A stretch of 64,000 nt of DNA, taken from assembly GCF_002847505.1 (NCBI RefSeq), contig NZ_MXAV01000033.1, forward strand, positions 62,001-126,000, written 5' to 3'. Shown piece after piece: positions 1 through 8,911 of the stretch; the first letter of the stretch is position 1, and every line of letters starts with the position of its first letter. This DNA comes from Acidithiobacillus marinus (lineage in GTDB: Bacteria > Pseudomonadota > Gammaproteobacteria > Acidithiobacillales > Acidithiobacillaceae). The notes under the pieces were generated by a model. It ran no database searches and was not told the DNA's origin. It was given only the letters and a program-made list of their open reading frames with translations. Made by a program: the position numbers and the translations under genes.

Positions 1-1368
1 CCAGGTGCTGAAATTGCCATATACCCAGCTTCCTGCCGCAAGACCCGTGAGATTCTGGATGGCCTCCGGATGGTCCTGCACATAGTCACTGAAGGTGCAC
101 ATTTTGATATGAGGGTGATTGGACAAGGAGCGGTACAGCTCCGAGAGAAAATAATAACCATTATAAGGGTAGTATTCCCAGGCATTTTCCCCGTCGAGAA
201 TGACACTGACGACGGGATGCTCCTGATCTTCTGTCTGTCGCCAGATGGACTCCAGTTTGTGCATGAAATCGGTAACGGCATCATGTCCGAACCAGGTCTT
301 GTAATCAAAACCGATGGTGTCGGAGAGGGCGTCATCCCGAAAAAACAAAGCCGGTCCCTGATCATTTAAACGATAAACGCGATACAAATACTCGGTACGA
401 CCCCGGGGAGCGGCATCCGTATCGCTGCGCAGCAGGCTATGGGTCAGCACGCCTTCGCCCGATGCGGTCCAGGTGACCTGGGCCTCTCCCAGCATTTGTA
501 CGAATGCCGCCGAAACCCCGCCTTCTGCCGGCCACATGCCCTGGGCAGCAATACCAAACTGCTGAGGATGACTGGCTTGAGCGCGCTGGATGTGCCACTG
601 AGCGCGCTCCCGGCCCCCCGGATAATGGGGGGAAGTGGGCAAGGGCGCTTCGGGGACGGCTTCCCGCGCGGCCGCAAAATCCAGCATCAAGGGACCAATG
701 GGATGATAGTAGGGCGTGGTGGAGATCTCGATACGGCCGGCTTCGGCCAGGGCGCGGTAACGCGGGATCAGCCCGGAGATCAGATCACCCAGAAAATGCA
801 CGAGATCCTGACGATCTTCCGGGCTGAAACCACGGCCCTTGTTCATCAGATTCTGGATCAGTGGACTGTTTCTGCGCACGGTTTCCCCGGTCCATGCAAG
901 GTGATACCAAACAAGCAGGTCGGCCATAAACTGGACGGACAAATAGTCAGACAGCTCCACTGGATCCTCGCGCATGCGTAGATAGATTTCATGCAGGCGG
1001 CGATATCCGGGAAAGGGATTCAGCATGTGTTCCGGGTCCAGCCGGAAGCACTGCTCCATGATCTGATGACGTTCTTCGTTACTCAAGGTTTTCAGATCGG
1101 TACTGGCCAGGGCCTTTAGCAAGGGATCACGAAATGCACCGCTTTCAAACTGGCTGCTGTAATCCTGTATTTGTTCGACCAATATGGGAACACAGTTGAA
1201 TACCCCTCGCGCCAGAGGGTTTTCCTCATAATGAGCGATCATGTCGGAGTAATCCTTGCAGGCATGGAGATAAGTCCACGGCAGGGCGTAGATACCCTCA
1301 GCATTGCGATAGTCGGGCTGGTGCATGTGCCAGCAGAAAATGACATGGAGGGCGCGTGCCGGGGGCAT
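1..1368 (-). CDS. Glycoside hydrolase family 57 protein, 3' end outside window
   Basis: The reading frame is open for 456 codons from the ATG at 1368 to the window edge, so the C-terminus is missing. The N-terminus carries FCWHMHQPDYR, the first conserved GH57 block, and a later segment VSVILDGENAWEYY matches the GH57 block with the catalytic Asp. GH57 enzymes act on alpha-1,4/1,6-glucans (amylase, amylopullulanase or branching type). The exact specificity cannot be read from this part. No signal peptide is visible, so it is probably cytosolic. The start lies 3 nt after the glgC stop, so the two are almost certainly co-transcribed. A role in glycogen turnover is inferred from that pairing. 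Confidence 0.88.
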   Translation of the reverse strand, partial: MPPARALHVIFCWHMHQPDYRNAEGIYALPWTYLHACKDYSDMIAHYEENPLARGVFNCVPILVEQIQDYSSQFESGAFRDPLLKALASTDLKTLSNEERHQIMEQCFRLDPEHMLNPFPGYRRLHEIYLRMREDPVELSDYLSVQFMADLLVWYHLAWTGETVRRNSPLIQNLMNKGRGFSPEDRQDLVHFLGDLISGLIPRYRALAEAGRIEISTTPYYHPIGPLMLDFAAAREAVPEAPLPTSPHYPGGRERAQWHIQRAQASHPQQFGIAAQGMWPAEGGVSAAFVQMLGEAQVTWTASGEGVLTHSLLRSDTDAAPRGRTEYLYRVYRLNDQGPALFFRDDALSDTIGFDYKTWFGHDAVTDFMHKLESIWRQTEDQEHPVVSVILDGENAWEYYPYNGYYFLSELYRSLSNHPHIKMCTFSDYVQDHPEAIQNLTGLAAGSWVYGNFSTW

Positions 1369-1371
1369 ATC

Positions 1372-2679
1372 TCACCTCACAAAATGGAGTTGCTGGCCGA
1401 GTAATTCCGGAGTAATGAGGGTCACCCCGTTGGGGGTACGGTAAAAGCGACGGGCATCTTCGGCGGGATCTTCACCGACTACCAGTCCGTCAGGGATGAT
1501 GGTGCCCTTGTCCACGACGACTTTACGTAGGCGGGCACCTTCCCCCATCCGCACATTGGGGAGGATGACCGAGTCTTCGATGAGGGTGTGGCCATCATTG
1601 ACGCGGACATTCGAAAAAAGCAAAGAACGCCGTACGGTGGCACCACTGATGATGCAGCCCCCCGAAACAATACTGTCCAGGGCCATGCCCCGGCGGCCTT
1701 CATCATCAAAGACAAATTTGGCCGGGGGGAGCTGTTCCTGGTAGGTCCAAACCGGCCAGCGACTGTCGTATAAATCCAGGTCGGGGGTGACGTGGACAAG
1801 ATCAATGTTGGCGGCCCAATAGGCATCCACGGTACCCACATCCCGCCAGTAGCAGCGGCTGGCCTTGCCTTCATTACTGCTGATGCAGCTGTTGCGGAAG
1901 CGGTGGGCCATGACCCGATAACGGGGAACCATGTACGGAATCAAGTCATTCCCAAAATCGTGGCTGGATTCGCGGCTGTCGGCATCACGAATGAGTTGTT
2001 CATAGAGGAAGTCGGTGTTGAATACATAAATCCCCATACTGGCCAGAGCCCGCTCCGGATTGTTGGGAGTCGGAGTCGGATCACTGGGCTTTTCGGTAAA
2101 GCCAGTGACGCGATCTTCATGATTGACAGTCATCACACCAAATCCCTTGGCTTCTTCCAGAGGAACCTCGATGCAGGCCACACTCATGTCGGCTTGGCTT
2201 TGCACATGCTCGGCGAGCATCTGACCATAATCCATTTTGTAAATATGATCGCCGGCAAGGACGATCACATAGCGGGGGCGGTGGGCGCGCAAGATGTCGA
2301 TATTCTGGAAGATGGCATCGGCGGTGCCCTTGTACCAGCCGGTATTCATGCGCTGTTGGGCGGGAAGAATTTCGATGAACTCGCTGAATTCGCCCCTCAG
2401 GAACCCCCAACCCAATTGAATATGGCGAATCAGGCTGTGAGCCTTGTACTGGGTCAGAACGCCGATACGGCGGATACCGGAATTCATGCAGTTGGAGAGA
2501 CAGAAATCGATGATCCGGAATTTCCCCCCAAAGGGTACGGCCGGTTTGGCCCGCCAATCGGTAAGCGGTCCGAGGCGACTGCCACGACCACCGGCGAGAA
2601 CCAGGGCCAGGGTGTTTTTGGTGAGATTACTGACGAAGCGCGGGGAATTGCTGAGGCCACTCTGGGTTTCTTCGGACAT
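1372..2679 (-). CDS. glgC: Glucose-1-phosphate adenylyltransferase
   Basis: Makes ADP-glucose from glucose-1-phosphate and ATP, the committed step of bacterial glycogen synthesis. The 435-aa product fits the family (about 430 aa). The nucleotide-binding loop [12 protein letters not shown] is near residues 29-40, followed by [15 protein letters not shown], with a C-terminal left-handed beta-helix region ([14 protein letters not shown]). The ATG at 2679 is preferred over an upstream in-frame ATG at 2847 because AAGGAG lies 6 nt upstream and homology begins just after it. It is divergent from glgB and directly upstream of the GH57 gene. The glycogen synthase gene glgA is not in the window. Confidence 0.97.
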   Translation of the reverse strand: MSEETQSGLSNSPRFVSNLTKNTLALVLAGGRGSRLGPLTDWRAKPAVPFGGKFRIIDFCLSNCMNSGIRRIGVLTQYKAHSLIRHIQLGWGFLRGEFSEFIEILPAQQRMNTGWYKGTADAIFQNIDILRAHRPRYVIVLAGDHIYKMDYGQMLAEHVQSQADMSVACIEVPLEEAKGFGVMTVNHEDRVTGFTEKPSDPTPTPNNPERALASMGIYVFNTDFLYEQLIRDADSRESSHDFGNDLIPYMVPRYRVMAHRFRNSCISSNEGKASRCYWRDVGTVDAYWAANIDLVHVTPDLDLYDSRWPVWTYQEQLPPAKFVFDDEGRRGMALDSIVSGGCIISGATVRRSLLFSNVRVNDGHTLIEDSVILPNVRMGEGARLRKVVVDKGTIIPDGLVVGEDPAEDARRFYRTPNGVTLITPELLGQQLHFVR

Positions 2680-2798
2680 GCTGCTCTCCTTATCGGGCAC
2701 TGGTGCTAACCTGACTTGGAGTATAGACAGGATTCCCTGTGCTTTCGCTTTTAAGGTACTGAACTTGAGGTATGGCGGCAAGGGCAGAAATAGTATCC

Positions 2799-2826
2799 GT
2801 GGACTTTTACGCCAATGTGTTATGCT
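2799..2826 (+). promoter_or_regulatory. Candidate glgB promoter in the glgC/glgB divergent gap
   Basis: The 190-nt gap between the divergent glgC and glgB starts holds an extended -10 (TG-T-TATGCT, hexamer 2821-2826) with a weak -35 (GTGGAC, 2799-2804) 16 nt upstream. The leader to glgB would be about 40 nt. This is pattern matching only. Confidence 0.35.
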
Positions 2827-2869
2827 CAAATGAGAGCTGCTCCCCAATCAAAAACATGAAAAGGAGATC

Positions 2870-5065
2870 GTGGTGAATCCAAAGGCCCCTTTTAAGCATG
2901 ACGAACAACTAGTGGATATTGAAGAAACGGCGATTCGAGAAGCCCGTCATCATGATCCCTTTGCCTGGTTGGGGCAGCACCGGAACGCTGCAGGACAGGG
3001 AATACAGCGGGTATTTTTGCCGGGCGCTACCCAGGTAGAAATACAGACCCCTAAAGGCAGGGTTTCTATGACGCGACAACATCCTGATGGGGTGTTTGTG
3101 CATGGCGGAGACATGCTCCCGGTGCCCTATCGATGTCGTTGGCAGGATGCTCTGGGCACCCACGAGGCTTATGATCCGTATGTGTTCGGCCCGGTGCTGG
3201 GTGACCTGGAAGTATATTTATTCAGTGAGGGACGCTTGTACGAGGCCTATCGCCATCTGGGTGCGCATCGCCGCAGCCATGAAGGGGTTGATGGCGTGTT
3301 GTTTGTTGTATGGGCGCCTAATGCCGAACGGGTCAGTGTTGTTGGTGACTTCAACCGCTGGGATGGTCGCTATCACCCCATGCGGGTGCGGGGAATGAGC
3401 GGGCTCTGGGAGTTGTTTATTCCCGGCCTGGAGTTGGGAGAAATCTACAAGTTTGAAATTCGCCATCGGGATTCCGGAGCGGTGTTTGTCAAGACCGATC
3501 CTTACGCCAATGCCTTTGAAAAGCGGCCAAGCACAGCCGCCAGGGTGGTGGAAAGTCAGCATGTCTGGAACGATCAGGACTGGATGACAGCGCGGATGCA
3601 GGCCGAATGGCAACATGCGCCGATGAATATTTATGAAGTCCATCTGGGTTCCTGGCAGCGCGATGCCGATGGTCACTTCCTGACTTATACCGCACTGGCC
3701 GAGAGCTTGCTGAGCTATGTGCAGGATATGGGATATACCCATATTGAACTGATGCCGGTGATGGAGCATCCCCTGGATGAATCCTGGGGATATCAGGTCA
3801 GCGGTTATTTCGCGCCGACCAGTCGTTTTGGTAGCCCCGATGATTTCCGGGCGTTTGTCGACTGCTTTCATCAGGCGGGAATCGGGGTACTGCTGGATTG
3901 GGTGCCGGGGCATTTTCCCAAGGATGACTGGGGCCTGGCGCGTTTTGACGGGACGTCTTTGTATGAATATGCAGATCCTCGTGAAGGAGAACATCGGGAC
4001 TGGGGAACCTACATTTTCAATTTTGGCCGTAATGAGGTGCGCAACTTCCTGTTGGCCAATGCCTGTTATTGGGCGGACTGCTTCCATATTGATGGCTTGC
4101 GAGTGGATGCAGTGGCTTCTCTGCTCTATCGCGATTATTCCCGGAATGCCGGTGAATGGATTCCCAACCAGTATGGAGGGCGGGAAAATATAGAGGCCAT
4201 TGAGTTTCTCCGGGAAATGAATGTGGTGCTCAATGAGCGCTATCCCGGCATCCTCACCATTGCCGAGGAGTCCACGTCCTGGCCCATGGTGTCACGCCCG
4301 ACCTATGTGGGGGGGCTGGGCTTTTCCATGAAATGGAATATGGGTTGGATGAATGACACCCTGTCCTATATGCAGCAGGACCCGGTCTATCGGCGCTTTC
4401 ATCAGAATGATCTGACTTTCAGTCAGTTGTATGCCTACGCCGAGAATTTTGTTCTGCCCCTGTCTCATGATGAAGTGGTGCATGGCAAGCACTCCCTGCT
4501 CGACAAGATGCCCGGGGATACCTGGCAACGCTTTGCCAATTTACGTTTGCTGCTGAGTTATCAGCATGCCCATCCCGGCAAGAAACTCAATTTCATGGGT
4601 AATGAGTTTGCTCAAGGCAAGGAATGGCAATGTGGGGAATCTCTGGACTGGAACTTGCTGGAAATTTCCTGGCACCAGGGAATACAACGTCTGTGTCGGG
4701 ACCTCGCCCATCTTTACCGGGACAGTTCGGCGCTGCATGATCTGGACTTTGCTGCAGAAGGTTTTTCCTGGGTAGACTGCCATGATGCCGATCAATCCAT
4801 CCTCAGTTTTCTGCGACGCGACCGGCAGGGGCGATTTATTCTGGCAATATTCAACTTTACGCCGGTATTACGACAAAACTATCGCATTGGGGTGCCGGAG
4901 TCGGGAGTTTATCGGGAAATTTTCAATAGTGATGCCGCCGCCTACCAGGGTAGCAATGTGGGTAATCTCTCTTTACAGGCAGAGTCTTTCAGCTGGATGG
5001 GCCTGCCCTGTTCTCTGGAAATGACCCTGCCACCGCTGGGGGCTTTGTTTTTGCAGCGCGAATGA
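2870..5065 (+). CDS. glgB: 1,4-alpha-glucan branching enzyme
   Basis: Introduces alpha-1,6 branches into glycogen. The 731 aa length is close to the usual 730. It has an N-terminal CBM48-like region ([17 protein letters not shown]), then a GH13 catalytic barrel with [21 protein letters not shown] (nucleophile Asp), IAEEST (acid/base Glu) and [10 protein letters not shown] (third Asp), all intact. Two adjacent GTG codons (2870, 2873) follow AAGGAG. The second has better spacing (6 nt), so the true product may be one residue shorter. It stands alone on the plus strand opposite glgC and is followed 29 nt later by the NfeD gene. Confidence 0.97.
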   Translation: MVNPKAPFKHDEQLVDIEETAIREARHHDPFAWLGQHRNAAGQGIQRVFLPGATQVEIQTPKGRVSMTRQHPDGVFVHGGDMLPVPYRCRWQDALGTHEAYDPYVFGPVLGDLEVYLFSEGRLYEAYRHLGAHRRSHEGVDGVLFVVWAPNAERVSVVGDFNRWDGRYHPMRVRGMSGLWELFIPGLELGEIYKFEIRHRDSGAVFVKTDPYANAFEKRPSTAARVVESQHVWNDQDWMTARMQAEWQHAPMNIYEVHLGSWQRDADGHFLTYTALAESLLSYVQDMGYTHIELMPVMEHPLDESWGYQVSGYFAPTSRFGSPDDFRAFVDCFHQAGIGVLLDWVPGHFPKDDWGLARFDGTSLYEYADPREGEHRDWGTYIFNFGRNEVRNFLLANACYWADCFHIDGLRVDAVASLLYRDYSRNAGEWIPNQYGGRENIEAIEFLREMNVVLNERYPGILTIAEESTSWPMVSRPTYVGGLGFSMKWNMGWMNDTLSYMQQDPVYRRFHQNDLTFSQLYAYAENFVLPLSHDEVVHGKHSLLDKMPGDTWQRFANLRLLLSYQHAHPGKKLNFMGNEFAQGKEWQCGESLDWNLLEISWHQGIQRLCRDLAHLYRDSSALHDLDFAAEGFSWVDCHDADQSILSFLRRDRQGRFILAIFNFTPVLRQNYRIGVPESGVYREIFNSDAAAYQGSNVGNLSLQAESFSWMGLPCSLEMTLPPLGALFLQRE

Positions 5066-5094
5066 GTCGTTGCCGGCGCTGAAAGGTGACTACC

Positions 5095-5556
5095 ATGTTA
5101 TTCGTCTATGTCATTATTGCTTTTGTGGCTGGCGTGGCCGAACTGTTTACAGGAACTTTCTATCTGGCGGCAGTGGCATTGGCGGCCTTATTTACGGCCA
5201 TTACCGGGCTCTTGTTGCCCGGAACCATTTTACATTGGGTGTTTCTGGGCTTTTGTCTGGTGCTGCTGCCTGCCGGCATGGGTTTTCGTCATCATCTGGC
5301 CAGTAAGGTCCAGGATTTGCAGGACTTTGATTTGGGCCAGGGGGTCGATGTCATTGCCGGCCCGGACCAGAACGAGCACTATACGGTGCGTTATCGGGGA
5401 AGTGAATGGATGGCGGTGGTGGATGATGGCCCAGCTCCCTGTGCGGGCGATCGTGCGGTGATCGTTGGCAAGACCGATAACCTGCTACATTTAGGCGTAT
5501 TACCTCGGCAAGATGCCGTCAAGGAGTCTCTATGTCCTCCCTCATCATCATCCTGA
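5095..5556 (+). CDS. NfeD-like membrane protein (short type)
   Basis: A 153-aa protein with two or three N-terminal hydrophobic segments (roughly residues 2-25, 27-45 and 46-65) followed by a soluble beta-rich domain containing VRYRGSEWMAV, typical of the short NfeD (OB-fold) family. NfeD proteins are usually encoded beside SPFH/stomatin proteins and are thought to work with them in membrane microdomains. Here the last 25 nt overlap the start of the SPFH gene, which strongly suggests translational coupling. The ATG at 5095 is chosen, with AAAGG upstream; an in-frame GTG at 5086 is an alternative. Confidence 0.85.
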   Translation: MLFVYVIIAFVAGVAELFTGTFYLAAVALAALFTAITGLLLPGTILHWVFLGFCLVLLPAGMGFRHHLASKVQDLQDFDLGQGVDVIAGPDQNEHYTVRYRGSEWMAVVDDGPAPCAGDRAVIVGKTDNLLHLGVLPRQDAVKESLCPPSSSS

Positions 5557-6461
5557 TTGTCATTGTTGCCGCATTTTTGATTCTGCGAACCACTATCCGC
5601 GTAGTGCCGCAACAACGCGCCTGGGTTATCGAACGTCTGGGCAAATATCACACCATTCTGGAACCCGGTCTGAATTTCATTATTCCTTTTCTGGATCGGG
5701 TGGCCTTTCGCTTTGATATGCGTGAAGTACCCATGGAGGTGCCGGCTCAGGCCTGTATCTCACTGGATAACACCACCATGACGGTGGATGGGGTACTTTA
5801 TCTGCAGATTACCGATTCGGTGAAGGCCGCCTATGGTTCCAGCAATCCTTTTACCGCCGTCATCCAGCTGGCCCAGACCACCATGCGTTCGGAAATCGGC
5901 AAGTTGCACCTGGATGTGGCCCTTTCTTCACGGCAGTTGCTCAATACCGCCGTAGCCTCTGCGGTGGATGAAGCGGCGCTGAACTGGGGCGTAAAAGTGC
6001 TGCGCTACGAGATTCGGGACATTACCCCGCCCGCTGAAATCATCCGGGCGATGGAACTCCAGATTACTGCCGAGCGTGAAAAGCGCGCCATGATTGCCAA
6101 ATCCGAAGGCCAGCGGCAGCAGCAGATCAATACCTCAGAAGGCCAACGCCAGCAGGAAATCAATGTGGCCGATGGGCGCAAGCAGGCTGAAGTATTGCGC
6201 GCTGAAGGCGAAGCCTCGGCCATAAAGTTGGTCGCCGAGGCGACGGCTGGGGCCATCCGCGTGATTGGCGAAGCCGCCCATGAGCCGGGTGGTTTCGAGG
6301 CTCTGCAAATGCAGTTAGCCAAGGACTATATCGAAAAGTGGGGGAACCTGGCCAAGAGCAGCACCAGTCTGGTCATCCCGGCAGATCTGGGCAATGTGGG
6401 TGCCCTGGTGGGCACGGCGCTGTCCATGGTCAAGCAGTCCCAGGCCAGCGTCAGCGAATAG
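5532..6461 (+). CDS. SPFH/stomatin-like membrane protein (QmcA type)
   Basis: A 309-aa protein with one N-terminal membrane anchor (LIIILIVIVAAFLIL) followed by a stomatin/prohibitin domain (VVPQQRAWVIERLGKYH, then EPGLNFIIPFLDRV). A coiled-coil stretch rich in Glu, Gln and Arg near residues 180-240 includes two tandem SEGQRQQ-type segments. This matches the QmcA/paraslipin group, which forms membrane-associated oligomers and modulates membrane proteases. Pairing with the upstream NfeD gene is the classic arrangement. The precise role in this organism is unknown. Confidence 0.93.
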   Translation: MSSLIIILIVIVAAFLILRTTIRVVPQQRAWVIERLGKYHTILEPGLNFIIPFLDRVAFRFDMREVPMEVPAQACISLDNTTMTVDGVLYLQITDSVKAAYGSSNPFTAVIQLAQTTMRSEIGKLHLDVALSSRQLLNTAVASAVDEAALNWGVKVLRYEIRDITPPAEIIRAMELQITAEREKRAMIAKSEGQRQQQINTSEGQRQQEINVADGRKQAEVLRAEGEASAIKLVAEATAGAIRVIGEAAHEPGGFEALQMQLAKDYIEKWGNLAKSSTSLVIPADLGNVGALVGTALSMVKQSQASVSE

Positions 6462-6494
6462 CTTGCGGGCGGCGGGGCGGGCGCCTGTTGCCGT

Positions 6495-7205
6495 TTATTG
6501 GGTTTCGGGCAGCATTTCCGGCCAGGCGGCCTTGTCCAGCCACACATCGGCGTCACTGCCCACTGCCGCAGCGGGAATAGCCGCGTTCTGCAGCCAGGCC
6601 CGCAGAGCATTTTGTTTGCCAGCGCCACAAACCAGAAAAAACAAGGCCCGTGTTTGTCGCAAGCGCCAGGCACTGAGGCTGACTCTCTCCGCCGGAGCCT
6701 TGGCCGCATCAAAAATAGCCAGGGTAGCGGGTGTGTGTTTGTCCCGGCCCCAATCGTGATCGGGGAACAGACTGGCCGTGTGTCCATCCTCGCCCAAACC
6801 GAGAAGAACCAGGTCGAAGTGTTGCCGGGGCAGGACTTCGGCATAAATCCGGGCGGCTTCTCGTGCGCCTTTTTCTGCCGGGATGTGATGAATCTGGGTG
6901 CGGGGGATAGGCACTTGTGACAACCACGTGTCTTCCAGCATTACGCTATTACGTTCAGCATCTTCTACCGGCAGGCAGCGCTCGTCACCATGGTAAATAT
7001 GCCAGCGCTGCCAGTCGTTTCCCAGCGTGGGTAAGCGGGCATAAGCAGCACGTGGTGTATTACCACCGGCTACCACCAGATGGAAAGCGCCGCGCCGGGC
7101 GATGGCCTCAGCGGCGATCCGGGTGACGGCCGTAGCCAGCCGAGTGCTGATTTCTGCGTTATCGGGATATATATGCCACCTTGGTGCAGCATTTTCTCGA
7201 AGCAT
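6495..7205 (-). CDS. pgl: 6-phosphogluconolactonase
   Basis: Hydrolyses 6-phosphogluconolactone in the oxidative pentose phosphate pathway. The 236 aa length is normal for the DevB/SOL type. Motifs seen are VVAGGNTPRAAY near the N-terminus, YHGDERCLP, and LLGLGEDGHTASLFP with the conserved active-site His. It converges with the SPFH gene (33 nt apart) and has no zwf or gnd neighbour in the window, so it appears to be transcribed alone or with a gene not adjacent here. Confidence 0.95.
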   Translation of the reverse strand: MLRENAAPRWHIYPDNAEISTRLATAVTRIAAEAIARRGAFHLVVAGGNTPRAAYARLPTLGNDWQRWHIYHGDERCLPVEDAERNSVMLEDTWLSQVPIPRTQIHHIPAEKGAREAARIYAEVLPRQHFDLVLLGLGEDGHTASLFPDHDWGRDKHTPATLAIFDAAKAPAERVSLSAWRLRQTRALFFLVCGAGKQNALRAWLQNAAIPAAAVGSDADVWLDKAAWPEMLPETQ

Positions 7206-7230
7206 GCTGGACTCCTCCTGATGCGAAAGC

Positions 7231-7971
7231 CTAACTGATGGCTTGGCTCAGCAGATGACCAACCAGTGCCGTAAACGCCAAGGCCACACTCCCCCAGAAT
7301 AGCACGCGCAGCGCTCCGGCGCGGATCCGGGCTCCGCCGATGCGTGCCGAAATCCCGCCCAACAGAGCCAGCAAGATCAGGGTGATGATAAATAAGGCCG
7401 CTAATGCATAGGCATGAGGCATGAACGTGCTGATCAGAACGGGGGGTAGGGCACCACTGATAAAGGAAATGGCGGAGGCCATGGCCGCCTGAAGTGGGCG
7501 CGCCTCGGCCACTTCTGTCAGTCCCAGTTCTTCCCGGGCATGCGCTTCAAGAGGATCTTGTTGCATCAGCTGAAAAGAGACTTGGCGGGCCAATGCTTCA
7601 TCCAGGCCCCGATCCATGTAGATTTTGCAGAGTTCCAGTTGTTCCAGCTCGGGGTTTTTACGAATTTCCTGGGCTTCCTGGTGCAGTTGCGCTTTCTGGC
7701 TGTCACGCTGGGAGCTCACGGAAACATATTCCCCCGCAGCCATGGACAAGGCCCCAGATAATAAAGCGGCTACTCCAGCCAGCAGGATCTGATCATGATT
7801 GGCCTGACCGGCAATGACGCCACTGAGTAAACCGGCAGTAGAAAGCAGGCCGTCATTGGCGCCGAGAACGCCAGCGCGCAGCCAGCCAGTATTTTTTTCG
7901 TGATTTTCAGAGTGGTTGTTGTCCATCGCTGGTTTTACTGTCGAATTTAGTGATGGAGCAAGATAGCTCAT
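7231..7971 (-). CDS. VIT1/CCC1-family iron/manganese transporter
   Basis: A 246-aa protein. The first hydrophobic segment holds LGANDGLLSTAGLLSGV, the hallmark of the VIT family, followed by GALSMAAGEYVSVSSQRD, also conserved. A charged cytosolic loop of about 70 residues follows and three more membrane spans close the protein (five in all, as in the family). These proteins move Fe(II) or Mn(II) out of the cytosol. Metal export would suit an iron-rich acidic habitat, but the substrate is inferred. An internal ATG at 7926 could be the real start, since the first 15 residues look non-conserved. It is divergent from cysM, 55 nt away. Confidence 0.88.
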   Translation of the reverse strand: MSYLAPSLNSTVKPAMDNNHSENHEKNTGWLRAGVLGANDGLLSTAGLLSGVIAGQANHDQILLAGVAALLSGALSMAAGEYVSVSSQRDSQKAQLHQEAQEIRKNPELEQLELCKIYMDRGLDEALARQVSFQLMQQDPLEAHAREELGLTEVAEARPLQAAMASAISFISGALPPVLISTFMPHAYALAALFIITLILLALLGGISARIGGARIRAGALRVLFWGSVALAFTALVGHLLSQAIS

Positions 7972-8026
7972 CTTTGGTGCTTGGGTCTATGATGAAGGTC
8001 TAGCTCGAAACTATGAGGACAATTGG

Positions 8027-8911
8027 ATGGCTGGTCTGGAAGATTGGGTAGGCAACACGCCCCTTTGTGAATTGAGAAGTCTGGCACCCCGGGCCGGGGT
8101 CCGGATTTTTGGCAAGCTGGAGGGCAACAATCCAGCGGGTTCCGTCAAGGATCGCCCGGCCATGAACATGATCCGTCGCGCCCTGGAGCGAGGCACCATC
8201 AGCACTTCGACACGCCTGATTGAGCCCACCAGCGGTAATACCGGGATTGCCCTGGCTATGGCGGCTTCGGTGCGGGGTATCCCGATGACCCTGATCATGC
8301 CCGAAAACATGAGCATTGAGCGCCGCCAGGTAATGCGCGCCTATGGCGCTGAAGTCATATTGACTCCGGCAGAAGGCAGTATTGAAGGTTCCATTGATCT
8401 GGCCCGGCAGATGGTAGCAGACGGAAAGGGCTTCATGCTGGATCAGTTTTCCAATCCCGATAACCCGGAAGCGCATTATCTTAGTACCGGACCGGAAATC
8501 TGGCGGGATACGCGCGGCACTGTGACCCATTTTGTTTCGTCCATGGGTACCACCGGCACGATCATGGGGACTTCCCGGTATCTGAGAGCAGTGAAGCCGG
8601 ATATTCAGATTGTTGGCGTACAACCAGCAGAAGGGGCGAAAATACCGGGAATTCGTCGCTGGCCGGAAGCCTACTTACCCAAAATCTATCATCGGGAAAT
8701 GGTCAGCCAGATTGAGGACGTGACCCAGGAGGAAGCCGAAGACATGACCCGGCGACTGGCCCGGGATGAAGGGGTGCTGGCAGGTATCTCTTCGGGGGGC
8801 GCCGTAGTGGCCGCCCTGCGTGTCGCCAGAAACCTGGAGCGAGGGGTGTTGGTTGCCATTATTTGTGATCGTGGTGACCGTTACCTGAGTACAGGCGTTT
8901 TTCCGGCCTGA
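8027..8911 (+). CDS. cysM: Cysteine synthase B (O-acetylserine sulfhydrylase)
   Basis: PLP enzyme that forms cysteine from O-acetylserine and sulfide or thiosulfate. At 294 aa it is in the CysM size range. The PLP lysine is in NPAGSVKDRPA (Lys41), the substrate loop is EPTSGNTGIA, and the phosphate-binding loop is SSMGTTGTIMGT. The assignment to CysM rather than CysK rests on the short length and overall motif pattern. A GAGGA sequence precedes the ATG. The stop codon is followed directly by the GTG of the YdbH-like gene. Confidence 0.93.
   Translation: MAGLEDWVGNTPLCELRSLAPRAGVRIFGKLEGNNPAGSVKDRPAMNMIRRALERGTISTSTRLIEPTSGNTGIALAMAASVRGIPMTLIMPENMSIERRQVMRAYGAEVILTPAEGSIEGSIDLARQMVADGKGFMLDQFSNPDNPEAHYLSTGPEIWRDTRGTVTHFVSSMGTTGTIMGTSRYLRAVKPDIQIVGVQPAEGAKIPGIRRWPEAYLPKIYHREMVSQIEDVTQEEAEDMTRRLARDEGVLAGISSGGAVVAALRVARNLERGVLVAIICDRGDRYLSTGVFPA

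Noticed and set aside
1792-2709. 305-aa open frame antisense to glgC
   Set aside because: It is the shadow of a strongly conserved gene on the other strand, has no ribosome site and no recognisable domain.
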